Origin: Haemaphysalis longicornis | Lineage: Eukaryota; Arthropoda; Arachnida; Ixodida; Ixodidae | DNA: 64,000 bases | NCBI GenBank assembly: GCA_013339765.2 | Contig: CM023450.1 | Span: forward strand, 187,692,688 to 187,756,687 | Reading direction: 5' to 3' | In this document: positions 1 through 10,620 of the stretch, in pieces | How positions within the stretch are numbered: the stretch's first letter is position 1 | How the letters are laid out: every line of letters begins with the position of its first letter | Position numbers and translations under genes: made by a program | Notes under the pieces: model-generated | Database searches by the model: none | What the model was told of the DNA's origin: nothing | Seen by the model: the letters and a program-made list of their open reading frames with translations, nothing else

Positions 1-2
1 CC

Positions 3-286
3 GGAGCAAGCGCTCCCCTGCGACCAGCCCCACCGGATTTATCCGGTCAGCCCACACCCGAGCCGTATTACTCAGCCTCACTAAAGCGCTGCGCCGGACG
101 CCCTGGTTCAACCCACGGTACTGATGATGAAGGGCACCCGGTCTCTGCCGACGCGAGCTACGGGGCCGGAGGCCACCCGGTCTCTGCCAATGCGAGCTAC
201 TGGGCTGGAGGCCACCCGGTCTCGGACAGCTTGGGCTACGGAGCTGAAAGCCCAACCGACCCCCAGCAAACGCAGACGAAATACTG
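3..286 (+). CDS. Candidate partial exon with GHPVS-type repeats
   Basis: The third forward frame is open from the left edge to a TGA at about 292-294. The peptide carries three 13-residue repeats around the word GHPVS (GHPVSADASYGAG and variants) and ends rich in Gln, Thr and Pro. The frame ends over a strong splice-donor word, CTG|GTGAGT, with GT at 287-288, so the TGA may lie in an intron. Gly/His/Tyr-rich short repeats recall structural or cuticle-like arthropod proteins, but I do not recognise this one. There is no start codon in view; the gene would continue to the left. GC-rich DNA stays open by chance more often, so this is a candidate only. Confidence 0.3.
133..248. repeat. 39-bp tandem repeat, three copies
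   Basis: Three consecutive units start at 133, 171 and 210. Each contains the word CACCCGGTCTC and a GAGCTAC or GGGCTAC block. The period of 38-39 bp is close to a multiple of three, so it appears as a 13-residue repeat in the open frame at 3-286. Confidence 0.8.
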
Positions 287-1330
287 GTGAGTCCACCACT
301 GGATGACCATCAAGGTTGGCCACTTGCGAATAATGCTACTGCAATCAGCCAGCATCGGTGACGAGCACAGCATAGATGGTGCCGATGTTTCAGGCAGCCT
401 GAAAGCTCTTTTCCAGGTGCGGGACCAACCTGACTGCAGATAAGGCCTGCCAGCCGGCCGAGGTGCTCGTCGGCCGCACGTACGAATTCCAAGTACCGCA
501 GCTGTACGAAGCCCGGTTCAGAAAGTATGAGCGGCTTGAACCAGAGCGGTATGAAATTGTCGTTGCCGGTCTCACTCAATCGCATTGTTCCGGACTGACT
601 GTTTCCGGCAACTAGAGTGCCGCCAGAACCACGAGTTGCGTGAAGGGTCCACGTTACCCTTGCTTTTGAGGTGGAAATAGATGTCGCTCGCAAGGGAATA
701 CGGATTTCCACAGATCTTCGCCGCAACCCAGGTACTGAGACTCCAGAGCAGCCCCACAGCACCTCGGACGCCCCCACCCCCGCGAGCAGCGCGAGCAAGG
801 CAGCTCCGCTAGGCCTGGTTGCGGCTGCTACTGCGTCCTGGGCCACCTGCAACCGCGACGTGTCCGAGCGCTACGTGCAACGTCGCGTCGGCGCAATCCG
901 GCGCCCCACTCCGTTGTCGGGCGTGCCTCCCGGACCACCACCACTTCGTCGTCTCCTGTCACCAGCCAAGGCGCCGAAGCCTGCGAGTGTAACGCCTTCA
1001 CCTTCGCCCACTTCAGAACGAAGGACTGAACTGCGCTCACGAGATCGACGTGCGGGACCTCGGGACTGAATTAGTGGGCCAGACAGGGACGTTTTGTGCG
1101 CGGGTTTGTGCTCGTGGCAACGTGCCAAGAACTTTTTTCTTTTTTTTTCTTCTCAGAGGGAAGGGGGGTGGCAAGGGGGGCGGGGGGAAGTGTAGGGATT
1201 TTCTCTTCTGAGCTGTCGCGTTGCTGCATTCGAAGCTTTGGTGATTGTATCTTCTGTGCCCCATATATTTCATTTCCACTGCTTCAGTAAAGCCCCTTAT
1301 TCCTCTCTCAATGTTCTGTGCCGTAGTGTG
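287..1330. other. GC-rich stretch without a recognised gene
   Basis: This stretch is GC-rich to about 1,080, then has a T-rich run (1,131-1,156) and G-rich runs. Open frames exist on both strands (310-852 minus; 671-1,069 plus, Pro/Ser/Ala/Arg-rich), but neither resembles a family I know and both look like products of base composition. A short frame around 430-560 reads vaguely like a fibronectin-III strand (YEFQV), too weak to call. Confidence 0.3.
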
Positions 1331-1984
1331 TTTTGACGAGGCTGTTGCCTGAACCCTTTATGTAGGCAGCATTACCTACAATCTCCAATAGCAGCTGCTG
1401 AGTTTGTGATTGCTGTTGTTAGGTTGTCATTTAGGGTGTCAACAGTCTGCTCGTTGGTAGCGTTTATATAAGCGCAAACTCGTTCAGAAGTGTTATTTTA
1501 AACACCTGCGCCCTTTCTCTGACTGACGTGATGCTGGGTTTCTTACTTTTTATGAGTTTCCTTATTTTCTTTTTGAGATTTAGCCTAGCATTGCATCTAA
1601 CGTTGCTTACAACCTCCGCGTCCTGAACAATAGCTCGGTTGTCACTCGTAACGAAGTACATTTTCTTTTTTGTCATCCCGTCACGACATTTACAAGTGCA
1701 CTTCCTACGTTTACGTAAGGACGTGTATAATAGTTTCAGGTTGTGTCTCTGCAAATCCAATCAATGTATCTCCTCCCCCTGTTACAAGTGCGTTTCCCAA
1801 AATATCCCACTGTTTTTTAGATGCGACTGCATCTCATTCACTCGCCTTGTCCATGCAGCATCGGCGTTGTTGTCGTCCGCCCCTCTCCCATTCTCCTCGC
1901 CGCGCGAGCTGCGCTCTCCGCCGCTCACCCCATCTCCTCTCCGATGCCCCTCTCTCGTCCACACCCCTCCCCTCACACTATAAA
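1331..1984. other. No recognisable feature
   Basis: AT-rich to mixed sequence with a C/T-rich patch at 1,880-1,975. Open frames here are short and overlap on both strands. I see no transposon protein motif, RNA-gene box or repeat. Confidence 0.4.
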
Positions 1985-2083
1985 AAAATAATAGTTAGCG
2001 GCGCCCGGTTTCGATCCCACGACACTGTGGGCGGAACGCGAGGTACATGGTGCTCTTTCCACTGCGCCACAACACCGAGACAG
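1985..2083 (-). repeat. tRNA-derived SINE head or tRNA pseudogene
   Basis: Read on the minus strand, an A-box-like word TGGCGCAGTGG (2,059-2,069) is followed about 40 bp later by a B-box-like GGGATCGAAACC (2,007-2,018). These are spaced as in a pol III internal promoter and followed by a T run (1,982-1,988). The outer segments pair only partly as an acceptor stem, and the sequence between the boxes is too long for a standard tRNA. A SINE head or decayed tRNA fits better than a working tRNA gene. Confidence 0.55.
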
Positions 2084-2401
2084 GATGAAGTGCTACGAAC
2101 GCGCCTTATATCCTTCACTCACTCAAACTACGTCAAGAAGCTACTGATACAACGCATGATGGGGCAATGATTAACACTTGCAATAAAAGAAAAGAAGCTC
2201 CCACTTACAGCAACAATGATGGAGTAAAGGTCGTTGCGACAGCGAAGCCCCAAGCATACCACTTAGAGAGATTGACCAAGATTGGCCACTAAAACAAAAA
2301 TAATCATAAAACATATTAATCATACGCGTTTCCCACACGTTTCACGCGATTTCAGAATCAATCTAACGGAAACACCAAGTGAAGCCCACGATGCGTCGCA
2401 T

Positions 2402-2957
2402 CTACACAGGGTTCCCCTCGCGGGGAGGTGGGCGCAATTTTTTTCTCCTATTTTTCTTTGCACCTACCTTTGTGGTAAATTCTTCTATTGCATTTGTGAA
2501 CTGTGCTGTTCCCTTATTCATTGCTGACTCGATGTCTTCATAGCAGCTGCCTACGGCCTCAAGCTCTGTTGGTGCACAGGCTTGCATTATCTCTAACCTG
2601 TTCCTCTTGTTCAGCTTGATCACGCCGACTCCTACCCTCTCATCAATATTGAAAAATTCTTCCACGTTCCCTGCTATCTCCCTGTGGATCAAAAATCCCA
2701 CGCCGCGCTTTTTCTCTACGTGAGGTCCCCGATAGCAGAGAATATGTCCGCTAGACTGTTCTATTAAGCCTTCTCCTGGTCTTCTTACCTGACTTAGCCC
2801 AATAACATCCGATTTAACGCCCGAAAGCTCCTCTAATAGTATAGCTGAGCTTCCCGTGTTAGAGAGAGCTCGCGCTTTCTGCTTTAGAAAGTTGCCAAGT
2901 TCTGGTTCTAGAGGTGGCCTGTCCCTACAGCTGCCTCTGGAAAATACACTAGTCAAC
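2402..2957 (-). pseudogene. LINE endonuclease fragment (RTE/BovB-like)
   Basis: The minus-strand frame encodes part of an APE-type endonuclease domain. Recognisable blocks are SDVIGLSQVRRPG, GVGFLIHREIAGNVEEFF and YEDIESAMNKG, the arrangement found in RTE-type 'endonuclease-reverse transcriptase' LINEs. The N-terminal catalytic block is missing. The Glu expected in GLxEVR is Gln (GLSQVR), and the GDFNAKVG-type block is changed to EEFTTKVG, so the domain should be inactive. No reverse transcriptase follows; the frame stops near 2,402. Upstream it runs straight into the dinucleotide array at 2,958, whose translation artificially lengthens the open frame to 319 codons. Confidence 0.75.
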
Positions 2958-3267
<310 letters not shown>

Positions 3268-4282
3268 TATAAATTCCGTAGTGTAAAGTCCTGCCTGAAA
3301 CTGTACTCCACTGTCTGTCGTCCCGTGCTGGAATATGCCTCAGTTGTCTGGAATGGCACATGCAAATCTAACAGGCGGGGCCATTGATAAAGTGCAGAAT
3401 AAGCAGCTGTCCAAACGTAGACATCGCTTCCCTCATGAGTATCACCGCCTTGACTCCGGACCACGGTACTTGCAAGTGCTGCCTGATATAAAGGCTAGGC
3501 GCGATACAGCTGACCTCTTATTTCTTTTTAGGCTCATACATGGACAAATTAGCAGTGCGGAACTTCTTTCTGAGCTCCAGCTAACAGTGCCTCTTAAAAA
3601 CACAAGAAAATGTAATCCTTTTTCTACTCTCAGCTCCTGTAACCGACACTGCTCGCTGTTCAGGCTACAGAGCACGTGTAACTTCTATTCTGCAGACGTA
3701 GATATTTTTAACAGCTCACTCAATCAGTTCACTTCAGACACTTGCGGAATTTTTATTCGCTAATACGCTCCCTCTTATTCTCTTACATGAAACTATATGG
3801 AATATCGCTTTGTTCCGTCATACTGAATGGATCTTGTTCTGGTTAGAGTAACTTCTATTTACCTGCTTGCCTTACTATATGAATAGTATGCTGTTTATAT
3901 TACTTTTTTGTTTTTTTCCACTTTACAGATTGCTGCTATAACGTTACACGATTATCTGTAGTGTGCAGATGTTCTGTTTCATCTGTACGATGTAATTACG
4001 AATTCTGTTGTATACTGTCAGTTTTGTTTGTGTTCATTGCATGTAGTGTATACACTATCTACGTTTTGTAGTGGTTTGTATGGTATACTTTGTATTATAC
4101 ATTGTAAAAGTTATTTTTTTAGTCTTCTATCTTTTACGTCGTCAAAGTGTTCTTTCCTTTCACTTTTTTCCCTTTTTTTCACTTGTATTCATCTGTGTGC
4201 CAGCACCAATGCATCACGGCTGTTCCTGGGCACAATAAATATACATGATTAATATTATTATTATTATTATTATTATTATTAT
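3268..4282 (+). mobile_element. 5'-truncated LINE, family A copy 1 (CR1/Jockey-like)
   Basis: The open part encodes the C-terminal end of a LINE reverse transcriptase: a VLEYASVVWNGT block, then DTADLLFLFRLIHG (ORF 3,335-3,763). A 3' untranslated region follows and ends with GGCTGTTCCTGGGCAC, AATAAA and an ATT tail. The same blocks occur in the same order in the next element, 4,330-6,495, so the two are copies of one family. This copy lacks everything upstream of the C-terminal region and begins at the edge of the microsatellite. There is a frameshift near 3,380. It is not functional. Confidence 0.75.
4251..4282. repeat. (ATT)n tail
   Basis: About ten ATT units directly after the AATAAA-containing 3' end of the LINE at 3,268-4,282. 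It is best read as that element's 3' tail, expanded into a microsatellite. Confidence 0.85.
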
Positions 4283-4329
4283 GACGTAACCAACTATTTG
4301 CGCAGCAATTTAGCGCTACATATGGCCAG

Positions 4330-6495
4330 CGCGATGAGACGGAAATGAACCTTTTGTTAAACCATGCACAAGGCCCAAGCGTTATACTATTAGACGAAAA
4401 ACTGGTTCTTGAGAGCCTAAAGCCCATGAAACCATCTTTGTCCTGTGGCCCTGACGGAATCCCTCTAGCCATTGTTAAAACGTATGGCAGTATTTTTGTA
4501 CCTGTTCTAACTTATATATTCAATAATTGTCTAAAAACAAGCGTCTTCCCTCGCACGTGGAAAATCTCTCGAGTGCGTCCAGTTTTAAAGACAGGCACTA
4601 CGTCTGACGCAACAAATATAGGGCTGTTTTTCTCCTTTGTGCCTGCTCGAAGCTGTTTGAGACAGCGCTGTTAAGACGTTGTTAAACGTCTTATCAAGTT
4701 CTGTACAAAACGTCTTTATACCTAACTAGCATGATTTTATATCGGGAAGGTCGACAACAACAAATCTCGCCTGCTTCATGGAGCAGGCCTCCGCAGCAGT
4801 TTCAGAGAGGGGCCAGTTGGGCGTTGTATACTGCGACCTGAGCAAGGCATTCGATGCTGTATGCCACTCGCTGTTACTTAATAAGCTTTTACTGTCTGGT
4901 ATTGATGCACCACTCGTGGAATTGTTGTGGAGTTATCTACACAATCGGTTTTGTTATGGGAGTGTTAACGGCAAGAAGTCCGCTATGTACAGGACAACAA
5001 GTGGTGTGCCCCAAGGCTCTGTGTTGGGCCCTCTGTTGTTTCTATTTTTATAAACGATGTGTCAGCTGCAATCAAGAAGTCTTCGTTCCTAATCTATGGT
5101 GACGACATCAAAATATTCAAACGTATTGAGTCCGCCGAGGGCTGTGTTTCCCTCAATAAAGATGTGTCCTCGTTCTCTAAATGGTGTTCAGAGAATAGAT
5201 GAAATCTTAATCCAAAGAAAAGAAACGTATCTCTTACAGCCGAAAAACAAACATCCTTTACTTTCCTTACATCATTGACGGCGGCCCCCTGTCTAGAGTG
5301 GATGGTATCAGAGACCTTGGAGTGCTCTTTGACAGCGCCTTAACTTACTCGGCGGGCTCTTCGCTCTCTTGGTGCTGTATGCAGATTTTCACGGGACTTT
5401 CGGTCTCCTAATTCATTCCTGAAACTATTAAAAAAACTTTGTATTCCTCAACTAGAATATGCCTCTGTCGTGTGGAATGGAACCTGTCATTCTAACAGCA
5501 AACGTATAGAGCGTGTTCAGACCAAATTTCTATCAATATACAGGCATCGTTTTTCCTCTGGGCCTCCCGAGACTGCCTTAGCAGTATCCAGATCCCCATT
5601 ACCTGTCTCTCTGAGTTGTCGGCGAACCCGCCTAGATCTCCTTTTTCTATATAAACTGCTTCATGGTATTATCACATGCCAGGAACTACTTGCACTAGTC
5701 AGCCTTCGTGTTTCGCAAAAAACAACGTTTACCCCCCTTTCCATAATGCTACAGCACTCAACACCCATTCCCCCCTCCAAAGAGTGCAGCGTCTCTATAA
5801 CTGTCACTCTGGGAAACTTGATATATTTCAACGTCCCCTTCGGGAGTTTTTGACTGGGTTGTTAGCTGCGATACAATAATTATTCTTCTTTTCGGCACAG
5901 TTTTTTTGTTTGTTTATTTTATGTCGTTTTTATGTGTGAAATGTCTATATAGTTCTCGTTTCTTGTTTGTAATTCCTGTATGTTCGTGACTTTGTGGCTG
6001 TAATTGCTTCATTGACTTGTCATATATTACGGTATGCTACTTGCCTTCCAACGCACACGATTTATTGTGCCGCGAGGAGCCACAGTGATGTGTCTGGTAC
6101 TTTTCATCTCCTGTTGCTGTAATTTCATAAATCAGTTCCTGTATTTTGTTTCATACATTCATGTTTAATTGAAGCTTCGTGTTTTCGTGTATATCTGCGA
6201 ATATGTTTTATGTCTGCTTGCTTCACCCAACTGCTGTGACCATTGTTCCACATACTTTTGCCATTGATCCACCATTAGAGTTTCTTAATCGTCTAATTTT
6301 GGTTGGAATACCATTTTATTATCCTTTGGGTTTATTTTTATTGCTTTTTTTCACTCGTCCTTCTCGTTGACTGTTTATATTGTGAGCTTCTGCTGTATAT
6401 TAGTGCCGAATTTTGTCTTCCTCAGTGCGCCAGAACCAAGGCCTCGGCTGTTCTTGGGCACTGTATAATAAACATTGATTGATTGATTGATTATA
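4330..6495 (+). mobile_element. LINE reverse-transcriptase pseudogene, family A copy 2
   Basis: A nearly complete reverse transcriptase domain broken by frameshifts and stops. In order: a finger region (GPDGIP, then FPRTWKISRVRPVLKTG; 4,345-4,620), motif A YCDLSKAFDAV with its Asp near 4,835, motif B SGVPQGSVLGPLL from 5,000, motif C as YGDD at 5,095-5,106 in a shifted frame, and the C-terminal LEYASVVWNGT block near 5,455. Frameshifts lie near 4,640 and 5,050, and stops follow. The 3' untranslated region runs to a terminal GGCTGTTCTTGGGCAC plus AATAAA and an ATTG tail. No endonuclease is seen, so the 5' end is truncated. The clade is assigned as CR1/Jockey from general motif style only. Confidence 0.8.
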
Positions 6496-6520
6496 TTGTT
6501 ATTATTACTATTATTATCAT
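6473..6520. repeat. (ATTG)n then (ATT)n tail
   Basis: Short ATTG units followed by ATT/ATC units directly after the AATAAA of the LINE at 4,330-6,495. The sister copy has ATT only, so the tail microsatellite differs between copies of the same family. Confidence 0.8.
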
Positions 6521-7359
6521 CACCATGTCCCGAAAGTTGACCGGAATCACCTCCGGAGATGTCCATCTGAAATCCTTGGTACAGTGCAATCGAACCTCCA
6601 TTCCCTCAGATATTCAACAGGAAAGGCGTTGCATTACGCTCAAAGCATTGGAACGTCCTTAGATTTGCTAGGCAGCAAGCAGAAACCTCTATGGGGCTAC
6701 CGTCGATATCCGGGGTGAAAAGCGGTATGAAATATCGGATGTCTTCCGACCGATTACGTGGAAAGTAGGTGAATTAATTATGTTGGCCTATTCCGACGCC
6801 TACTCAAAGGAAGCCACAGGTAACGTATACAAGAAAACGAGGATCCCACAGCTATTGAAAACACTTTACGGTGGCAGGTCGAATCCATTCCTGGTTCTGA
6901 GGCATGTGAGCTATCTATAGCTATATTTTTGTCATGTGGCACATGATGGCATAAGGGCTTTGACAGACCCACTATGCGGTAGCGCTCCAGATGTCCGAGT
7001 TAACCGGGTGAAAACAACAATCCTAATGCCCACTCCAGTACTAGTAAGAAAGGAGGCGCCACGTGACTAGTAGTTAAAGTGATGAAGAAGGAACGCAGGG
7101 ATGTAACGCGTAGCGGTAGCCAGCAGGCGTCCAATCACGCGTCTGCTTCGAAGACAGCCGAGGCGGAATTCGAAACATGGAGACGAGAACGCAGGAAGAA
7201 CTCGTCGGAAAGGCAACGCGTGGATTTTAACCTGAGAGATTGTCATCTCCATGTAATTCGACAGGAAATGAGAAGATGACTGAAAATCGGTGCATTCTGG
7301 GATAGAGCGAAACATAAACTAAAGCTCTACACGTACGGGTTACGAAATGCACCCAAGAT
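6521..7359. other. No recognisable feature
   Basis: Mixed sequence with one short plus-strand frame rich in Arg, Lys and Glu (7,079-7,279, 66 codons, containing AEFETWRRERRKN). I cannot assign it, and the opposite strand is open over the same bases. No transposon motif or RNA gene is visible. Confidence 0.35.
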
Positions 7360-8103
7360 GTTAAAGGGACACTGAAGTGAATTTGTTAAGCTCCCGGTTT
7401 TGCTTGCACTGCGTAGACTGGCTCAAATTAACACACTTTTCATCGTTTATCCGGTTGATAAGTCGGTAAATATTTTATAAAGCGCGAAAGAAGAAAAACT
7501 ACCATGCGCGGTTTGCGGCGGCCGCACCCAAAGGCTGTGACGACAGGAGGAGATGCACCTTGATTGGACGATGTCCACGGTTAGCATTCAAACAAGTTTT
7601 GGTTTCGGTTCTGTAAAAGAACATGCTTGACATCCGACGGCAACGTTGCATGGTCATTCTAGATTTCTCAGTAATCATCGTACCGCGCTTCTGTCATGTT
7701 GTCGGCTGTAAAATGCCGAAGATAAGCCTCCCAGGACGGCTTGGAATCGTAGCAATCCCTAGCCGAGGCCTGCGCAGTAGATGAACGCCCTCCGCGTCAC
7801 CGCGGACGCTCAAATGCCATGCGCTTTCCCCCCATATTTGGAGCTTGCCTCACTCATGCCTGTATCGTAAAAAGCGTGTTCGCACCAGGCCAAGGGTCTG
7901 TTCATTCCGGCCTGTGCCCACTGCACGCAAGCAGTCGGTGCTTATGGCAATAGCACGCCAACGAGAACGCGCTAGCGCGTCAGTGTCAGCCTGCGCCTGT
8001 TCTGTGAGCTAGTTCGTGGAGCAGTGAAAGTTACGGCCCAAAAATGGTGCACTGAGTATAGAAAAACACCGGCCGAAAAAGAAAAAGTAAAAAAAAAACA
8101 CAA

Positions 8104-8176
8104 CGTACCCTTGGGGATTCGAACTTGCTACTTGATATATAATATCCCTGGCGCTCCAGATCACTCGGCCACGGGC
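8104..8176 (-). repeat. tRNA-like sequence next to a LINE 3' end
   Basis: The minus strand reads GCCCGTGGCCGAGTGATCTG, with an A-box-like GGCCGAGTG, and about 45 bp later AAGTTCGAATCCCC, a good B box. This resembles a tRNA(Ser/Leu)-type body. The acceptor halves GCCCGTG and CAAGGGT pair at most positions, but the T stem is too short, so it is a tRNA pseudogene or SINE head. A T run follows on the minus strand at about 8,090-8,098. Its 5' end touches the A-rich tail of the minus-strand LINE at 8,179. Confidence 0.6.
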
Positions 8177-8178
8177 GT

Positions 8179-8826
8179 TTTTTTGTGTTTATTGCCTGTC
8201 TTTGACAATTCGCAACAGATTACATCTCAACATTGTAAATATGTGCATATACAAGGGGTGGAGTTGCCAGCCACTACAGGGCTGACTTTGTCAATTTAAA
8301 ATGCCCTTATATAGATTAGTTGCTCCATTTGTGGCAGCCAATCAGGTAGTTCCTGGTGGAACTTAATAACTTCAACAAATCGACCAATGCTCTCTTTGAA
8401 ATACTCCCTTGCACATCTCGCATCAACATCCTTGTACAACCTTGCTGTACGTGAGCGCCATATACTATGGAGACCCAGTGCCATGACTAAATGTAAGGCC
8501 CTCCATCCTCATTGTCTAATGCAAGGAAACGTATACCGTGAGGATCTAGTGGAAAATCTTTGTGTAATGCCCTCTGTAGCACATCCCAGAAATATACTCC
8601 CTCCCAACATTGCAAAAATACATGATCTAATGTCTGAGGATTTACAACTAAAACATCTGTCCCCCATGGTACGAATAACCCCCTTTCTTCCATAAAGTTC
8701 GTCTATAATGTTCCTGTATGTAACCTAAACAAAAGGACTTGACCCTGGTTGAATCTGCATTCTTTTAACCCCTTAAGCACATCCTACCGGGCCTTCCAGT
8801 ACATAGCCCTGTACATGGGAACAGGG
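8179..8826 (-). mobile_element. LINE family B, 3' part (split copy)
   Basis: The minus strand encodes the extreme C-terminus of a LINE polyprotein: TLDHVFLQCWEGVYFWDVLQR, then a frameshift into MALGLHSIWRSRTARLY and a stop near 8,296. The same region occurs at 16,464-16,830 on the plus strand, where a full CX2CX7HX4C zinc motif is present. Here the first Cys pair is replaced (VLVV). The 3' untranslated part ends in AATAAACACAAAAAAA at 8,179, directly against the tRNA-like sequence. The upstream half of the element lies at 10,354-10,620; a plus-strand LINE is inserted between. The zinc motif type suggests an L1/Tx1-like LINE (inference). Confidence 0.7.
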
Positions 8827-10353
8827 CTATCCCTCTAACTGCCGTCCAATCTCTTTGACGTGCATTTCTTCAAAACTACTAGAACATATTGTAGCGTCTA
8901 GTATCATAAACCCCTTGATCAATTAATTTTTCATCCGCAACAACATGGGTTCCGCAAAGATCATCTGTGATACACAGCTGGCCGAATTTACACAAGACAA
9001 CTACTTCATGGATAATAACCCTCAGTTGATGCGTTTTCCTTGATTTCGCCAAAGCTTTCGATCGTGTACCTCATAATCACCTCATTCGTAAGCTAAGCTG
9101 TCTTGGTCCCATTCTAATTTGTAAGTTGATACAGCACTTTCTTTCAGGACGCATGCAGTATACCTTCACCAACAACTATCAATCAGCCCCACCAAAGTAA
9201 CCTCTGGTGTACCGCAATGGCGGCGCCTTATCGCCCCTCCTCTTTCTTATCTACGTGAAGATTTGCCCGTTTGCATAAAATCCCATCTCCGACTTTTCGC
9301 TGACGATTGCGTCATCTACCGTCATAAACAACTCCCGACAATTGTTTCAACTCTAAAAGCGACCTCGACTCCTTGCTTCATGGTGCGATAAATGGCTCAG
9401 ATGCCATTAAACATAGCTAAGTGCAAATCATTGTCCTTTACTCGTAAACGTACTGCAGTTTCCTACCCCTACTCATTAATGCCACTCCCATCGCCTCGGT
9501 GTCATCTTATAAATATCTTGGGGTTAACTTGACTTCATCGCTATCCTGGACTGACCATATCGATACTATCTTTCTGAGCATCTGATTGGCTACCTTCGAT
9601 GCAACCTCAAGTGCGCATCGTCATAAGTAAAAAAACTAGCTTATATACTTTCGTACGCCCGAAACTTGAATATGCGGCATCTATCTGGCATCCATCCCAA
9701 GCCTCTACAACAAAACTTGAGTCCATTCAAAACCGCGCCGCCCGCTTCATATCTTCGCAATACTCCCCTAGAACCAGCGTCACTGCAATAAACTCTCGCT
9801 CTCCCTCCCAACACTACAATCCCGCCGAATTATCGCCCGCCTATGCCTTCTGCACAGCTACTACTATCATCCCCGCTATCGGCATCACTTGCTTCAACCA
9901 GCGCACAGAACTTCAGCACGCCTTAATCACAGCAAACCCATTGCTCGTATCTCCGGCAAAACATCAGCATTTAACACCTGATTTTTCCCCACGCAATAGT
10001 CCTGTGGAATGCTCTACCGGAGCAGTGCACGTCATGCCCCCGACCGCGAAATGTTCCGCTCCAAGCTCACCGACCACTTGTCTGAGCAGCCTGCTTGTTA
10101 TCGATAATTTGACTACCTCATGTATTTCTGTCAAGAATCCTTGATTTGTATGCACCTTAAAATTGTATATTCTATTTTTCAGGCAACATTCCGGTTTTTG
10201 GTTGTGTTTACTGTCTACATGTATTCGATTCTAGTTTCTGTATTTTTCTTTCCTTTTTTGTGTGTGTTATGTTTGAACATTGCTCTGTACCTCGTCACTT
10301 ACCCTCCCTTATGTAATGCCCTCGGGCCTTTAAGGTTGAAATAAATGAAATGA
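8827..10353 (+). mobile_element. 5'-truncated LINE inserted in LINE B, with TSD
   Basis: A decayed reverse transcriptase of CR1-like style: an NCRPISLT-type block at the 5' end, motif A FLDFAKAFDRVPHNH near 9,036, TSGVPQ near 9,200, motif C FADD at 9,295-9,306, KYLGVNL near 9,510, and the C-terminal VRPKLEYAASIWHPSQ near 9,655. Stops and frameshifts occur throughout. The 3' end reads CCCTCGGGCCTTTAAGG, then AATAAATGAAATG. The 7-bp direct repeat AACAGGG flanks it at 8,820-8,826 and 10,354-10,360. Removing the insert makes the minus-strand LINE B frame contiguous across the site, so both boundaries are well supported. Confidence 0.85.
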
Positions 10354-10620
10354 AACAGGGAACACAACATCAACAATATCATGGTACAATTTCTTACGCG
10401 TAGCCGTACTTGAATACTCTTTTAAAAATCTTGCGTTTAAAAACTTCACGCTGGCCACAACCTCCTTAAAATATTCAAAGATACCTCCCGTCATGTATTC
10501 AGTCGTAATCACGAAATAGGGGAAAACCCTGCCTAGCTTTAATTGACACACTGTACGAAGAAAAGGGTCACTTACTTCTCTAAAGAAATCTATTTACTAG
10601 TTGTCGCACAAATAAATAGC
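10354..10620 (-). mobile_element. LINE family B, 5' piece of the split copy
   Basis: Minus-strand frame with SDPFLRTVCQLKLGRVFP, FEYFKEVVASVKFL and ATRKKLYHDIVDVVFPV. The same order (DPFLRTVCQVKL, then ATRKRLYND) occurs in the plus-strand copy at 15,590-16,930. The frame runs into the nested LINE at 10,353 and resumes at 8,819. The upstream limit near 10,620 is where similarity to the other copy can no longer be read. Confidence 0.65.

Noticed and set aside
430..560. Fibronectin-III-like strand (YEFQV) on the plus strand
   Set aside because: Too short, with a nearby stop and no second domain strand.
8104..8176. Functional tRNA gene
   Set aside because: The A and B boxes are good, but the T stem is too short and acceptor pairing is imperfect; the same holds at 16,931-17,003 and 57,137-57,225.
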